Part shown: one piece after another, positions 16,720 to 25,405 of the stretch
Layout of the letters: every line of letters starts with the position of its first letter
Position numbering within the stretch: the stretch's first letter is position 1
From: Bacilli bacterium
GTDB lineage: Bacteria > Bacillota_I > Bacilli_A > RF39 > UBA660
Assembly (NCBI GenBank): GCA_017436345.1
Contig: JAFSDH010000001.1
Coordinates: forward strand, 62,001 to 126,000
Direction: 5' to 3'
Length of the DNA: 64,000 bases
Notes under the pieces: generated by a model
Told to the model about the DNA's origin: nothing
The model's input: only the letters and a program-made list of their open reading frames with translations
Database searches by the model: none
Program-made: the position numbers and the translations under genes

Positions 16720-16750
16720 AATAGTGTGCTATAATTAATGTGGTGATAGT

Positions 16751-17539
16751 ATGAAAGAACTTGCAATAGCTATTAGAAATTACAATAGAGATAATTATAA
16801 AGAAATTATTGATACAATAAAAGATGTTGGATTTAAGAATGTTTTTATAGAATGGTACAATAATGATTTGAAATTACAAGAAGACATATTAAACTATGTT
16901 AATGAAAAAGAGTTGAATGTTATTTTTGCACATCTAGGATATCAAAATCCTAATGTTTTATGGCTTAATGGTTTTGAGGGAGAAAAAGAGGTTGATCGTT
17001 ATTTAAATGATCTTGATGTATGTAAAGAAAAAGGTTTTGATTTAGTTGTTATTCATCCTACATATGAGTATAGTAATCCTGGTATTAGCGAGATTGGTTT
17101 AAGAAGAATAATGAAAATTGTTTCATATGCCAAGGAATTAGGAATAAATGTTGCTTTTGAAAATGTTGAATTAAAGGGATATTTAGAATATATAATTTCT
17201 AATATAGATCTTGATAATTTAGGAATTTGTTTTGATGTTGGACATTGTAATTTGTTTTTTGATGGTGATTTTGATACTAAGTTTTTTAAAGATAAAGTTT
17301 TAGTTATACATCTTCATGATAATTATAAAAAAGAAGATGATCATAATTTACCATTTGATGGTACTGTTGATTGGGATAAAGCAATTAAACAAATTAATGA
17401 ATTAAATTATAATGGATATGTTGTTTTAGAGTGTGGATACAAAAACTTATATTCTAATATTACAATTAAAGAGTATTATAACTTAGCTTATGAGCGAGGT
17501 TTAAAAATTATTGATATGTTACAAACTGATAAAAAATAA
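16751..17539 (+). CDS. Sugar phosphate isomerase/epimerase-like TIM barrel protein
   Basis: 262 residues. Xylose-isomerase-like (AP endonuclease 2 superfamily) pattern: NVIFAHLGYQNP, DLVVIHPTYE, INVAFENVELKGY, LGICFDVGHCNLFFDGD, VLVIHLHDNYKKEDDHNLPFDGTVDW and YVVLECGYKN. The H, E, D, H and E residues at strand ends fit the metal site of this fold. The reaction is unknown; related proteins isomerise or epimerise sugars or act as inosose-type enzymes. A TGCTATAAT promoter element lies at 16727-16735, so it is probably its own unit. Confidence 0.8.
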   Translation: MKELAIAIRNYNRDNYKEIIDTIKDVGFKNVFIEWYNNDLKLQEDILNYVNEKELNVIFAHLGYQNPNVLWLNGFEGEKEVDRYLNDLDVCKEKGFDLVVIHPTYEYSNPGISEIGLRRIMKIVSYAKELGINVAFENVELKGYLEYIISNIDLDNLGICFDVGHCNLFFDGDFDTKFFKDKVLVIHLHDNYKKEDDHNLPFDGTVDWDKAIKQINELNYNGYVVLECGYKNLYSNITIKEYYNLAYERGLKIIDMLQTDKK

Positions 17540-17560
17540 TCTAATTTTGACCATAGTATA

Positions 17561-17587
17561 AAAAGAACATTTTGATGTTCTTTTTTC
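17561..17587 (+). terminator. Terminator after the sugar isomerase-like gene
   Basis: AAAAGAACAT (17561-17570) and ATGTTCTTTT (17575-17584) around TTTG, with a T run. Confidence 0.8.
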
Positions 17588-17681
17588 ATATTTTTACACA
17601 TAAAGTAGTTATGGTTCATCTTTATTTTTTTGATGATTTGTGGTATGATGATTTTATTGAGTATAGGAGGATATAGGGTCA

Positions 17682-20300
17682 ATGAATTTTTTTGATGAAG
17701 ATTTAGCTAAAGTCTATCAAAAGTTAGAAACTAATGAAAATGGACTTTCTAAAAAAGAAAGAGAAAAAAGAATAGAAAAGTATGGTTTAAATAAAATAGA
17801 AGAAAGTAAAAGAGAAAGTAAATGGGTTAAATTTTTAAAACAATTTAAAGATTTAATGATTATTATTCTTATATTTGCAGCAATATTTTCTTTTATAGAA
17901 GCTTTAGTACATGGCGAAGCTGTAACAGATAGTATTATTATATTACTTGTTGTTATAATGAATGCTGTTATGGGATTTGTTCAAGAAGAAAAAGCTGAGT
18001 CTGCAATAGAAGAACTTAAGAAAATGACAACTGTTAATTCTAAAGTAAAAATAAATGATAAAGTTGTTGTTGTTAATAGTGAAACTTTAGTTCCAGGAGA
18101 TATTATTATGCTTGATGCTGGTGATAAAATCCCAGCAGATTGTCGTATTATTCAAGCTTTTTCAGCTAAGAGTGATGAATCTATTTTAACTGGAGAAAGT
18201 TTGCCTGTTGAAAAAGATGAAAAGAAAGTTGCTAGTAATTTGTCTTTGAGTGAAAGAAGTAATATGCTTTACTCTGGGTGTAGTTTAGTTAACGGTAAAG
18301 TAGTTGCTGTTGTTGTTGCAACAAATTATAAAACAGAAATTGGTAAGATTGCGACTTCTTTAGAAACTGATAAGAAAGTTGAAACACCACTTCAAAAGAA
18401 AATAGATGATTTAAGTAAGATATTGTCAGCTATTATTGGTATTATTATATTACTAATGGTAGTATATGGATTATTACGTGGTGATGATTTCTTTACAATT
18501 ATAATGTTAGCTATTTCTTTAGCTGTTGCTGCTATTCCAGAAGGGTTACCTGCAGTTATAACAATTACTTTATCAATTGGTATGAATCAAATGGCAAAGA
18601 AAAATGCTATTGTAAGAGCAATGAAAGCAATTGAGACTCTTGGTTGTACTGATGTTATTTGTTCTGATAAAACAGGTACAATTACGCAAAATAAGATGAC
18701 TATTCAAGAAATTGTAATAGATGGTAAAAGTCATACTGATATGAATAGTAGATGTGAAAAAGGAGAACTTCTTGAAAAGATATTTACATTATGTAATGAT
18801 GTTGAAGTTGATGATGAAGGAAAATTAGTTGGTGATCCAACAGAGATTGCTTTCTTAAATTATATGAATAATGTTGGTTTAGATGCTGCTTCAATGAAAC
18901 ATGATTTACCGGTAATAGTTGAAGTTCCATTTGATTCTGATCGTAAGAGAATGTCAACTGTTCATGAAATAGATGGTAAATTAATGGTTTTAGTTAAGGG
19001 TGGTCTAGATAGTATATTAGCTACTACAACTAAATGTTTTAAAAATGGAAAAGAAGTAGATATTAAAAAAGAAGAAAAAGCTATTCGTGATTTAGAAAAA
19101 GCAATGTGTGATAAATCATATCGTGTACTTGCTTGTGCATATAAAGAAATTAAAGCAGTACCTAAGAAAAATGTTGAAAAAGAATTAGAATCTGATTTGA
19201 TTTTTGTTGGTATGGTAGGGATGATAGATCCACCTCGTGATACTGTGTTTGATTCAATTAAACAATGTAAAACTGCAGGTGTAAGACCCGTTATGATTAC
19301 TGGAGATAGTTTACCAACAGCTGTAGCTATTGCTAAGAGTATTGGAATTATTAAAGATTCTAATGAGGGAATTGAAGGAAAAGAACTTGATAAATATTCT
19401 GATGAAGAATTAAAAGATGTTGTTAAAAAATATAGTGTATATGCTCGTGTATCACCAGAACATAAAGTAAGAATTGTTAATGCCTGGCAAGAAAATGGAA
19501 AAATTGTTGCGATGACTGGTGATGGTGTTAATGATGCGCCAGCTATAAAGATGGCACATGTTGGTGTTGGTATGGGTATTACTGGTACTGAGGTAACTAA
19601 AGGCGTTGCAGATGTTATTTTAGTTGATGACTGTTTTAGTACAATAGTTACAGCTGTTGAAGAGGGTCGTCGTATATTTGATAATATTAAGAATGCGGTA
19701 CTATATTTATTATCAAGTAATTTTGCTGAAGTAATAATTGTATTATTTGCAATGTTCAATAATTTTGAAATATTACTTCCAATTCAACTTTTATATATTA
19801 ATTTAGTAACAGATTCTATTCCATCAATTTGTCTTGCTTTTGAGAAAAGTGAAAAAGATATTATGAAGAGAAAACCACGTGGAATAAATGGAAAATTCTT
19901 TACACCGTTCTTTATTTCATGTCTAACTCTTGCATCTATTGTTATGTCAGTTTCTGTAATATTAGCGTTTATGATAGGTAATCAAACTTCTCCTGAAGTA
20001 GGTATGACTATGGCTTTCTTAGGACTTGTTATGCTAGAAATTGTTTATTCAATTTGTTGTCGTAATCCACATGCTTCTATATTTAAGCAAGGATTATTCT
20101 CAAATAAAGTAATGAATTATGGTTTGCTTGGTGTTATTGTTGTTAATTTGATTGTTTTCTTAACTCCAGTAGGTGATTTATTTAAGGTAGCTAGTTTAAC
20201 TTTAAGTCAAGTAGGGATTTTAGGATTAATTGCTTTAGTAGCGTTTATTATTATAGAAATATGTAAACCAATTCTTTATAAAGTATTTAAAGATAAATAA
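17682..20300 (+). CDS. Calcium-transporting P-type ATPase (type IIA)
   Basis: 872 residues, normal length. N-terminal cation ATPase domain (NENGLSKKEREKRIEKYGLN), actuator TGES (LTGESLPVEK), membrane helix 4 with AAIPEGLPAVITI, phosphorylation site CSDKTGTITQNKMT (Asp329), and hinge MTGDGVNDAPAIK. The PEGLPA calcium ligand motif and helix 6 with NLVTDSIPSICLAFE indicate a SERCA/PMR1-like Ca2+ pump, as in Bacillus YloB. It should export or sequester Ca2+; the spore-forming context would fit, but that is inference. TGGTATGAT at 17641-17649 is a likely -10, and AGGAGGATAT the ribosome site. Confidence 0.92.
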   Translation: MNFFDEDLAKVYQKLETNENGLSKKEREKRIEKYGLNKIEESKRESKWVKFLKQFKDLMIIILIFAAIFSFIEALVHGEAVTDSIIILLVVIMNAVMGFVQEEKAESAIEELKKMTTVNSKVKINDKVVVVNSETLVPGDIIMLDAGDKIPADCRIIQAFSAKSDESILTGESLPVEKDEKKVASNLSLSERSNMLYSGCSLVNGKVVAVVVATNYKTEIGKIATSLETDKKVETPLQKKIDDLSKILSAIIGIIILLMVVYGLLRGDDFFTIIMLAISLAVAAIPEGLPAVITITLSIGMNQMAKKNAIVRAMKAIETLGCTDVICSDKTGTITQNKMTIQEIVIDGKSHTDMNSRCEKGELLEKIFTLCNDVEVDDEGKLVGDPTEIAFLNYMNNVGLDAASMKHDLPVIVEVPFDSDRKRMSTVHEIDGKLMVLVKGGLDSILATTTKCFKNGKEVDIKKEEKAIRDLEKAMCDKSYRVLACAYKEIKAVPKKNVEKELESDLIFVGMVGMIDPPRDTVFDSIKQCKTAGVRPVMITGDSLPTAVAIAKSIGIIKDSNEGIEGKELDKYSDEELKDVVKKYSVYARVSPEHKVRIVNAWQENGKIVAMTGDGVNDAPAIKMAHVGVGMGITGTEVTKGVADVILVDDCFSTIVTAVEEGRRIFDNIKNAVLYLLSSNFAEVIIVLFAMFNNFEILLPIQLLYINLVTDSIPSICLAFEKSEKDIMKRKPRGINGKFFTPFFISCLTLASIVMSVSVILAFMIGNQTSPEVGMTMAFLGLVMLEIVYSICCRNPHASIFKQGLFSNKVMNYGLLGVIVVNLIVFLTPVGDLFKVASLTLSQVGILGLIALVAFIIIEICKPILYKVFKDK

Positions 20301-20310
20301 AAAATAAAAT

Positions 20311-20346
20311 AAAGATACAAATTATTATTAAATTTGTATCTTTTTT
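20311..20346 (+). terminator. Terminator after the Ca2+ ATPase gene
   Basis: AAAGATACAAATT (20311-20323) pairs with AATTTGTATCTTT (20331-20343), followed by Ts. The next gene's extended -10 (TGATATAAT, 20346-20354) begins right at its end. Confidence 0.85.
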
Positions 20347-20370
20347 GATATAATTATATTAGGTGATAGA

Positions 20371-21021
20371 ATGACATTAGAAGAAGCTAGTAAATGGATG
20401 AATAAAGGAGTAGTTATTGTTGATCATAATACTTCTTATATTGATGAAGATGTAGAAATAGGTGATGGTACTACTATATATCCTAATGTAACAATTAGAG
20501 GTAAATCAGTTATTGGTAAAAATAATATTATTGATTCTAATACTGTTTTAGTTGATATAGAAATTGGCGATAATAATAAGATTATGTCTTCGTATTTAAA
20601 TGCTTCTAAAATAGGTAATGATAATATGATTGGTCCTTTTACACATTTTAGGGAAAAGGTAATATTAGGAAATAATAATGTTGTTGGAAATTTTGTTGAA
20701 ATGAAAGGTAACGTTATTGGGGATCATAATAATTTTAAACATTTGAGTTATATTGGTAATGCTGAAGTTAAAAATAATGTTAATTTTGGGGCTGGTTCTA
20801 TTACAGCTAATTATGATTCAATAAGACATATTAAAAATAAAACAATTGTTGAAGATGGGGCATCAATTGGTTCGAATGTGGTTTTGGTAGCGCCAGTTAC
20901 ACTCAGTAAAAAAGCGTTTGTAGCAGCGGGAAGTGTTATTACTAAAGATGTAGGAGAAAGAGATCTTGCTATTGCTAGAAGTAGACAAGAAAATAAAAAA
21001 GAATATATAAAGGAGAATTAA
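20371..21021 (+). CDS. Stand-alone acetyltransferase half of GlmU (left-handed beta-helix)
   Basis: 216 residues. The whole sequence aligns by eye with the C-terminal half of bifunctional GlmU, beginning at the linker (WMNKGVVIVD, YIDEDVEIGDGTTIYPN). Acetyltransferase landmarks are kept: IGPFTHFREK (Arg), GNFVEMKG (Lys), KHLSYIGNAEV (His, Tyr), GAGSITANYDS and VLVAPVTLSKKAFVAAGSVITKDV. The N-terminal uridylyltransferase half is absent, and there is no room for it upstream. Expected reaction: acetyl-CoA-dependent N-acetylation of glucosamine-1-phosphate for peptidoglycan precursors. Followed one base later by the phosphorylase gene, so they are coupled. Confidence 0.85.
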   Translation: MTLEEASKWMNKGVVIVDHNTSYIDEDVEIGDGTTIYPNVTIRGKSVIGKNNIIDSNTVLVDIEIGDNNKIMSSYLNASKIGNDNMIGPFTHFREKVILGNNNVVGNFVEMKGNVIGDHNNFKHLSYIGNAEVKNNVNFGAGSITANYDSIRHIKNKTIVEDGASIGSNVVLVAPVTLSKKAFVAAGSVITKDVGERDLAIARSRQENKKEYIKEN

Positions 21022-21022
21022 T

Positions 21023-22258
21023 ATGAATGCTATTTCAGTTATTGATAAGAAAAGACTTAATCAAGAACTTTCTTATGAAGAAATTAAATTTATATTTGAG
21101 GGGTTTTTAAATGGTGAAGTGGAAGATTATCAAATGTCTGCTTTACTTATGGCAATTGTATTAAATGGAATGACAGATAATGAAATATTTGCTTTGACTG
21201 ATATTTTTATTAATAGTGGAGATGTATTAGATTTAAGTGAAATAGATGGTGTTAAGGTTGATAAACATTCTACTGGTGGAATTGGGGATAAAACGACTTT
21301 AATTGTTGCTCCAATTGTAGCCTCTTTAGGTGTTAAAGTTTGCAAGATGAGTGGAAGAGGTTTAGGATATACTGGTGGAACTATTGATAAGTTAGAAAGT
21401 ATACCAGGTTTTAGAGTAGCTTTAGAAGATGATGATGTAATAAATCAAGTTAATGATATTGGAGTTGCTTTAACGAGTCAAACTAAGAATTTAGTTCCAC
21501 TTGATAAAGTAGTATATTCACTTCGTGATGTTACAGCTACTGTTGAATCTATACCATTGATTGCGTCTAGTATCATGAGTAAAAAAATAGCTAGTGGTGC
21601 AGAAAAAATCTTAATTGATATTAAAGTTGGTAGTGGTGCTTTAATAAAGACTATAGAAGATGCTAATAAATTAAGTGAATTAATGATTAAAATTGGGAAT
21701 AAATATAATCGTGAAGTAAGAACTTTAGTGACTGATATGAATACTCCTTTAGGTAAAGCAATTGGTAATAGCTTAGAAGTTGTTGAAGCTGTTAGTATTT
21801 TACGAGGTCATGGTAAAGGAAGTTATTTATATAATGTTTGTGTAGAATTAGCTAGTAATATGGTTAGTATGGCTTTAGGTGATTCTTTAGAAGATGCTAA
21901 GAAGATGGTTATTGAAAATATTAATAATGGACAAGCATATGAAAAATTTATGGAGATTGTTAAGTATCAAGGTGGAGATGTTACTAAGTTAAAAGTTAGT
22001 GAAAAGGCTAAAGTTATTAGAAGTAATGCTAGTGGAGTAATCAAAAATATAGATGCTTTAAAAATTGGGATGTTATCAGCTGCTTTAGGTAGTAGTGCAA
22101 TGAAACAAGGTGATGTTATTGATCATAGTGTTGGTGTAATACTTCATAAATTAAAAGGAGATACAGTTAATTTTGGAGAGCCTTTATGTACAATCTATAT
22201 TGGAAGTGAAGAGTATTATCCTGATCCTTTAGAAGCGTTTGAAATTGAAGCAATATAA
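21023..22258 (+). CDS. pdp: Pyrimidine-nucleoside phosphorylase
   Basis: 411 residues. Family signature KMSGRGLGYTGGTIDKLESIPGF, and VDKHSTGGIGDKTTLIVAP in the phosphate/nucleoside site. RDVTATVESIPLIASSIMSKK and IDIKVGSGALIK are also conserved. It cleaves uridine or thymidine with phosphate to free base plus (deoxy)ribose-1-phosphate. Bacillota Pdp is usually 430-435 residues with a slightly longer C-terminus; this one ends after YYPDPLEAFEIEAI. Coupled to the GlmU-like gene although the pathways differ, so the link may be merely operonic. Confidence 0.9.
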   Translation: MNAISVIDKKRLNQELSYEEIKFIFEGFLNGEVEDYQMSALLMAIVLNGMTDNEIFALTDIFINSGDVLDLSEIDGVKVDKHSTGGIGDKTTLIVAPIVASLGVKVCKMSGRGLGYTGGTIDKLESIPGFRVALEDDDVINQVNDIGVALTSQTKNLVPLDKVVYSLRDVTATVESIPLIASSIMSKKIASGAEKILIDIKVGSGALIKTIEDANKLSELMIKIGNKYNREVRTLVTDMNTPLGKAIGNSLEVVEAVSILRGHGKGSYLYNVCVELASNMVSMALGDSLEDAKKMVIENINNGQAYEKFMEIVKYQGGDVTKLKVSEKAKVIRSNASGVIKNIDALKIGMLSAALGSSAMKQGDVIDHSVGVILHKLKGDTVNFGEPLCTIYIGSEEYYPDPLEAFEIEAI

Positions 22259-22283
22259 AAAAGAAAGGTTTTCCTTTCTTTTT
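22258..22283. terminator. Bidirectional terminator between pdp and the VanY-like gene
   Basis: AAAAAGAAAGG (22258-22268) and CCTTTCTTTTT (22273-22283) around TTTT. Confidence 0.85.
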
Positions 22284-23223
22284 ATTTGTCTAAATACATA
22301 AAATAGTATTCTTCAAAACTATTTATATTTTCATTTTTCATTTTAGTTGCGATTTCAACACCCACATATCGGTAATGCCATGGTTCGTTTTTATATCCTG
22401 TTATAAATTCATTTTCTTCTGTATATCTTAGGATAAATCCATATTTATAAGCATTTTCTTTCATCCAATTAAATTCTTTTGTTTTTCCAAAACTTGTATA
22501 ACTTAAATTAGCATTATCAACATCAACAGCTAAACCAGTATGATGTTCAGAGTGACCAGGACGAGCAGAATATGTGTCAGCTTTAGTCTTACCATCTGAT
22601 GCGACATATCTGTTATATAAACCATCTTGATAACTATAACTTCTATATGTTGAAACAGCTCTTATTGTATATCCTTGTTCTTTAGCATCTTTTGCCATAC
22701 TATTAAATGCATTTGCAGCTTCTTCTGTCATTTGTAAATATTTGCCACGATATTTAGGATCAATATCTTTTAAATTTTTAGGTACAAATGATGAATCTAC
22801 AGCATAATATTTGTTTAATAAAATCGTATTAGTATTTTGATTTGGACTAGAAGTTATATTAGTATAAAAGTCATTATCAATACCAATATTTACATATAAG
22901 ACTATTTTTTCATTTGATAAATCTTGATTTTTTTCTTTATAGGAAATATATCTGTCGATATTTTCCCATTTAAAGTAATTAACTTTTTCATTGATATAAT
23001 CTAATTTTTTCAATTTTTCATCTTCTTCTTTTGTATATTTAGGTTCTTCTATTTGATTTTTTTCTTCTGTTTTATTGTTTTCTTTATTAGTATTTTCAGG
23101 ATTTTTTATAAAAGATTTAATACCTAAATAAACTAAATATATTAATAAAATTATAAAGATTAATGTTAGGAATAGTCTTATTAATCGATATAATCTTTTT
23201 CTCCTTTTATTTCTTTTTTTCAT
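22282..23223 (-). CDS. D-alanyl-D-alanine carboxypeptidase, VanY/M15B type, membrane-anchored
   Basis: 313 residues. A basic N-terminus (KKRNKRRKRLYRLIR) and one membrane helix (~14-32) are followed by a Lys/Glu/Asn-rich linker to ~80. The peptidase domain has VSTYRSYSYQDGLYNRY, the zinc-ligand HSEHHTGLAVDVD and NEPWHYRYVGVEIA. These are the LAS-family motifs of zinc D,D-carboxypeptidases that trim the terminal D-Ala from peptidoglycan stems. It has its own minus-strand promoter region and GGAGGTAATT ribosome site. Confidence 0.92.
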   Translation of the reverse strand: MKKRNKRRKRLYRLIRLFLTLIFIILLIYLVYLGIKSFIKNPENTNKENNKTEEKNQIEEPKYTKEEDEKLKKLDYINEKVNYFKWENIDRYISYKEKNQDLSNEKIVLYVNIGIDNDFYTNITSSPNQNTNTILLNKYYAVDSSFVPKNLKDIDPKYRGKYLQMTEEAANAFNSMAKDAKEQGYTIRAVSTYRSYSYQDGLYNRYVASDGKTKADTYSARPGHSEHHTGLAVDVDNANLSYTSFGKTKEFNWMKENAYKYGFILRYTEENEFITGYKNEPWHYRYVGVEIATKMKNENINSFEEYYFMYLDK

Positions 23224-23277
23224 AATTACCTCCGTACTATAATTATATTAAAATTATAGCACGAATAGTTTGATTTT

Positions 23278-24105
23278 TTAAAATTTCATAATATATTCTT
23301 CAAAAGTTGACTTTTTTGGATACTCCATACTGTCTAGTTTATGATATAGCTTATCTTTATCATAAGGAATGGATAGTCTTCTAATAACGTATCCATTTTT
23401 TTTATTTGGTTCTAGGATATAGTAAAAGGTTTTATCTTCAATAGCTACACCAGCTGCATTTAAAGAATGGAAGTTAGTTGGATAACCATCTTTTTTTAAA
23501 TAGCTTTCTTGGAAATGATAATGACCATAAATAACAGCATCATATTTATTAACTGTTTTTCCTTCAAAAATAGGATTTAGATTTGAACTAATTACACCTT
23601 TATTTTGTGGATCTAGATTATATTTTTCATCATATTTAGTATTTGTTTTTAGAAAGATGTTTGGGCCTTCTATTTCGTATGTCCATACAGCGCGAGGAAA
23701 GTATCTAGAATCACTTGGGAAATGACATAAGGCGATTAAGTTATTATTTAGTTTTAAATCAACGGATGGAGGCATACTTCTTAAATAAGCGATTTGTTTT
23801 TTTGTTAGTTGTTGTTTAGTCCATAATAGGTTTTGATAACTTTCAGAATTTTTATCTTGTAAATGACTATAAGTTGATGGAGGTAAAAGATTATAATAAT
23901 CATTATTTCCTAAAATATTAATGATATTATTTTCGATAGCTAAGTTAATGCATTCTTTAGGGCTTGGACCTAATCCAACTAGGTCACCTAGTGAAAAAAT
24001 GTATTTTATACCACGATATTTGATATCTTTTATAATTGCCTCTAAGGCTTCTTCATTAGCGTGAATGTCAGTTAATAATGCAACTTTTTCTCTTAATTCA
24101 ACCAT
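23278..24105 (-). CDS. Calcineurin-like metallophosphoesterase (YfcE/YmdB-like)
   Basis: 275 residues. Metallophosphoesterase motifs: ALLTDIHANEEAL, FSLGDLVGLGPSPKE, ILGNNDYYN, ALCHFPSD and YGHYHFQES supply the usual D-H, GD, GN(N)D, H and GHxH metal ligands. GNND replaces the more common GNHE. The substrate could be a phosphodiester or a dinucleotide; no domain decides this. No signal peptide. AAGGGAGAAAG gives the ribosome site. The upstream neighbour on the plus strand is divergent. Confidence 0.85.
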   Translation of the reverse strand: MVELREKVALLTDIHANEEALEAIIKDIKYRGIKYIFSLGDLVGLGPSPKECINLAIENNIINILGNNDYYNLLPPSTYSHLQDKNSESYQNLLWTKQQLTKKQIAYLRSMPPSVDLKLNNNLIALCHFPSDSRYFPRAVWTYEIEGPNIFLKTNTKYDEKYNLDPQNKGVISSNLNPIFEGKTVNKYDAVIYGHYHFQESYLKKDGYPTNFHSLNAAGVAIEDKTFYYILEPNKKNGYVIRRLSIPYDKDKLYHKLDSMEYPKKSTFEEYIMKF

Positions 24106-24207
24106 AATCTTTCTCCCTTTTTATGGTTTATTATAATTTTTAAAGAGAAGAAAGTCAATCTAAGCATAAATCTTATCTTTTATCATAATAATTAATGAGG
24201 TGTTTTT

Positions 24208-25350
24208 GTGAAAAGAGTAATTGTTTTAATGATGATTTTTTTAACGATGTTTAGTTTTAAGAAAGTGGATGCTTCAGAAAATTTAATTGTTAATGGTAAA
24301 GCTGGACTACTTATGGAAGCAAATAGTGGGGAAATTATTTTTGAAAAAAATAAGGATGAAAGACTTGCGGTTGCATCTATGACGAAGATGGTTGGGTTAA
24401 TTATAATTATGGAGAAAATTGAAAATAAAGAGATTAGTTTAGATGATATTGTTACTGCTAGTAAAAATGCTAGTGGTATGGGTGGATCACAAATTTATCT
24501 TGAAACAGGGGAAAAAATGACAGTTAGGGACTTGATAAAAGGAATTACAATGGCTAGTGCCAATGATGCAACGGTTGCCATGGCGGAATATATTGCTGGT
24601 ACTGAGGAAAAGTTTGTAGAAATGATGAATGAAAAAGTGAAATCTTTAGGGCTTGTTAATACTAATTTTGTTAATGTAACAGGACTTGATGAAGATAATC
24701 ATTATTCGAGTGGGTATGATATGGCAATGATAGCAAGAGAGTTATTAAAACATGAAATGATTTATGATTTTACTTCTGTTTATGAAGATTATTTAAGAGT
24801 AAATACAGATAATAAATTTTGGCTTGTAAATACTAATCGTTTAGTTAATTTATATGAAGGAGCAGATGGTTTAAAAACAGGGTTTACTGATGCGGCTGGT
24901 TATTGTATGGCAGTTACCGCTAAAAGAGGAAATATGCGGTTGATCGCTATTGTTTTAGGAGAGGAAAAGGGAAGTGTTAGAAATGAAGAAACAGCTGAAT
25001 TATTAGATTATGGATTTAATAATTATAAAGTTATAAATTTAAAAGAAAAAGATAGTGTTGTTGATTCAATTAAGTTTGAAAAAAGTACAGTTAATAATGT
25101 TAATATTTATTTAGAAAGAGATGCTTCTGTTTTAATGAAAAATAGTGATAATGAGAATGGTTATGATACTTTGATTGAAATTGATAATATAAAGTTACCT
25201 TTAAGTAGTAATGATATTGTAGGAAAGTTTTTAATAAAGAAAAATGGTAGTGTTATAGATGAAATAAATTTAATTGTAAAGGATAGTGTTAAAGCTAAGA
25301 ATTTTTTTCAACTTTTTATAGATATTTTAAAAAACACGTTATACATATAA
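24208..25350 (+). CDS. D-alanyl-D-alanine carboxypeptidase, S11 (DacF/PBP5-like)
   Basis: 380 residues, GTG start after GAGGTGTTTTT. A signal peptide (VIVLMMIFLTMFSFKKVDA) is followed by the serine peptidase with SxxK in VASMTKMVG, SxN in MASANDATVAM and KTG in DGLKTGFTDAAGY. The C-terminal PBP5_C-like beta domain (~275-345) and an amphipathic tail (FFQLFIDILKNTL) anchor it outside the membrane. In Bacillus a similar gene (dacF) lies just before spoIIAA; here it is 15 kb away from the spoIIAA-like gene, so calling it DacF would be speculation. Confidence 0.9.
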   Translation: MKRVIVLMMIFLTMFSFKKVDASENLIVNGKAGLLMEANSGEIIFEKNKDERLAVASMTKMVGLIIIMEKIENKEISLDDIVTASKNASGMGGSQIYLETGEKMTVRDLIKGITMASANDATVAMAEYIAGTEEKFVEMMNEKVKSLGLVNTNFVNVTGLDEDNHYSSGYDMAMIARELLKHEMIYDFTSVYEDYLRVNTDNKFWLVNTNRLVNLYEGADGLKTGFTDAAGYCMAVTAKRGNMRLIAIVLGEEKGSVRNEETAELLDYGFNNYKVINLKEKDSVVDSIKFEKSTVNNVNIYLERDASVLMKNSDNENGYDTLIEIDNIKLPLSSNDIVGKFLIKKNGSVIDEINLIVKDSVKAKNFFQLFIDILKNTLYI

Positions 25351-25359
25351 TGTGTTTTT
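25330..25359 (+). terminator. Terminator at the end of the D,D-carboxypeptidase gene
   Basis: AAAAACACGTTAT (25330-25342) pairs with ATAATGTGTTTTT (25347-25359), one G-T pair, around ACAT. The stop codon is within the right arm. Confidence 0.75.
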
Positions 25360-25374
25360 ATTTTGTTTTTATGA

Positions 25375-25380
25375 TATAAT
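25375..25380 (+). promoter_or_regulatory. -10 of the FHA-ABC/kinase operon
   Basis: TGATATAAT (25372-25380), extended -10, 26 bases before the start at 25406. Confidence 0.6.
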
Positions 25381-25405
25381 TTTATAGAATAGGAGTATGG
25401 TCATT

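Noticed and set aside
17585-17681. Mn2+ or other riboswitch before the Ca2+ ATPase
   Set aside because: The gap is under 100 bases and shows no conserved aptamer pairing.
18962-19759. 265-codon open frame on the minus strand inside the Ca2+ ATPase gene
   Set aside because: Antisense shadow of a firm gene; composition is Ser/Thr/Ile-rich as expected for reversed codons, with no ribosome site.
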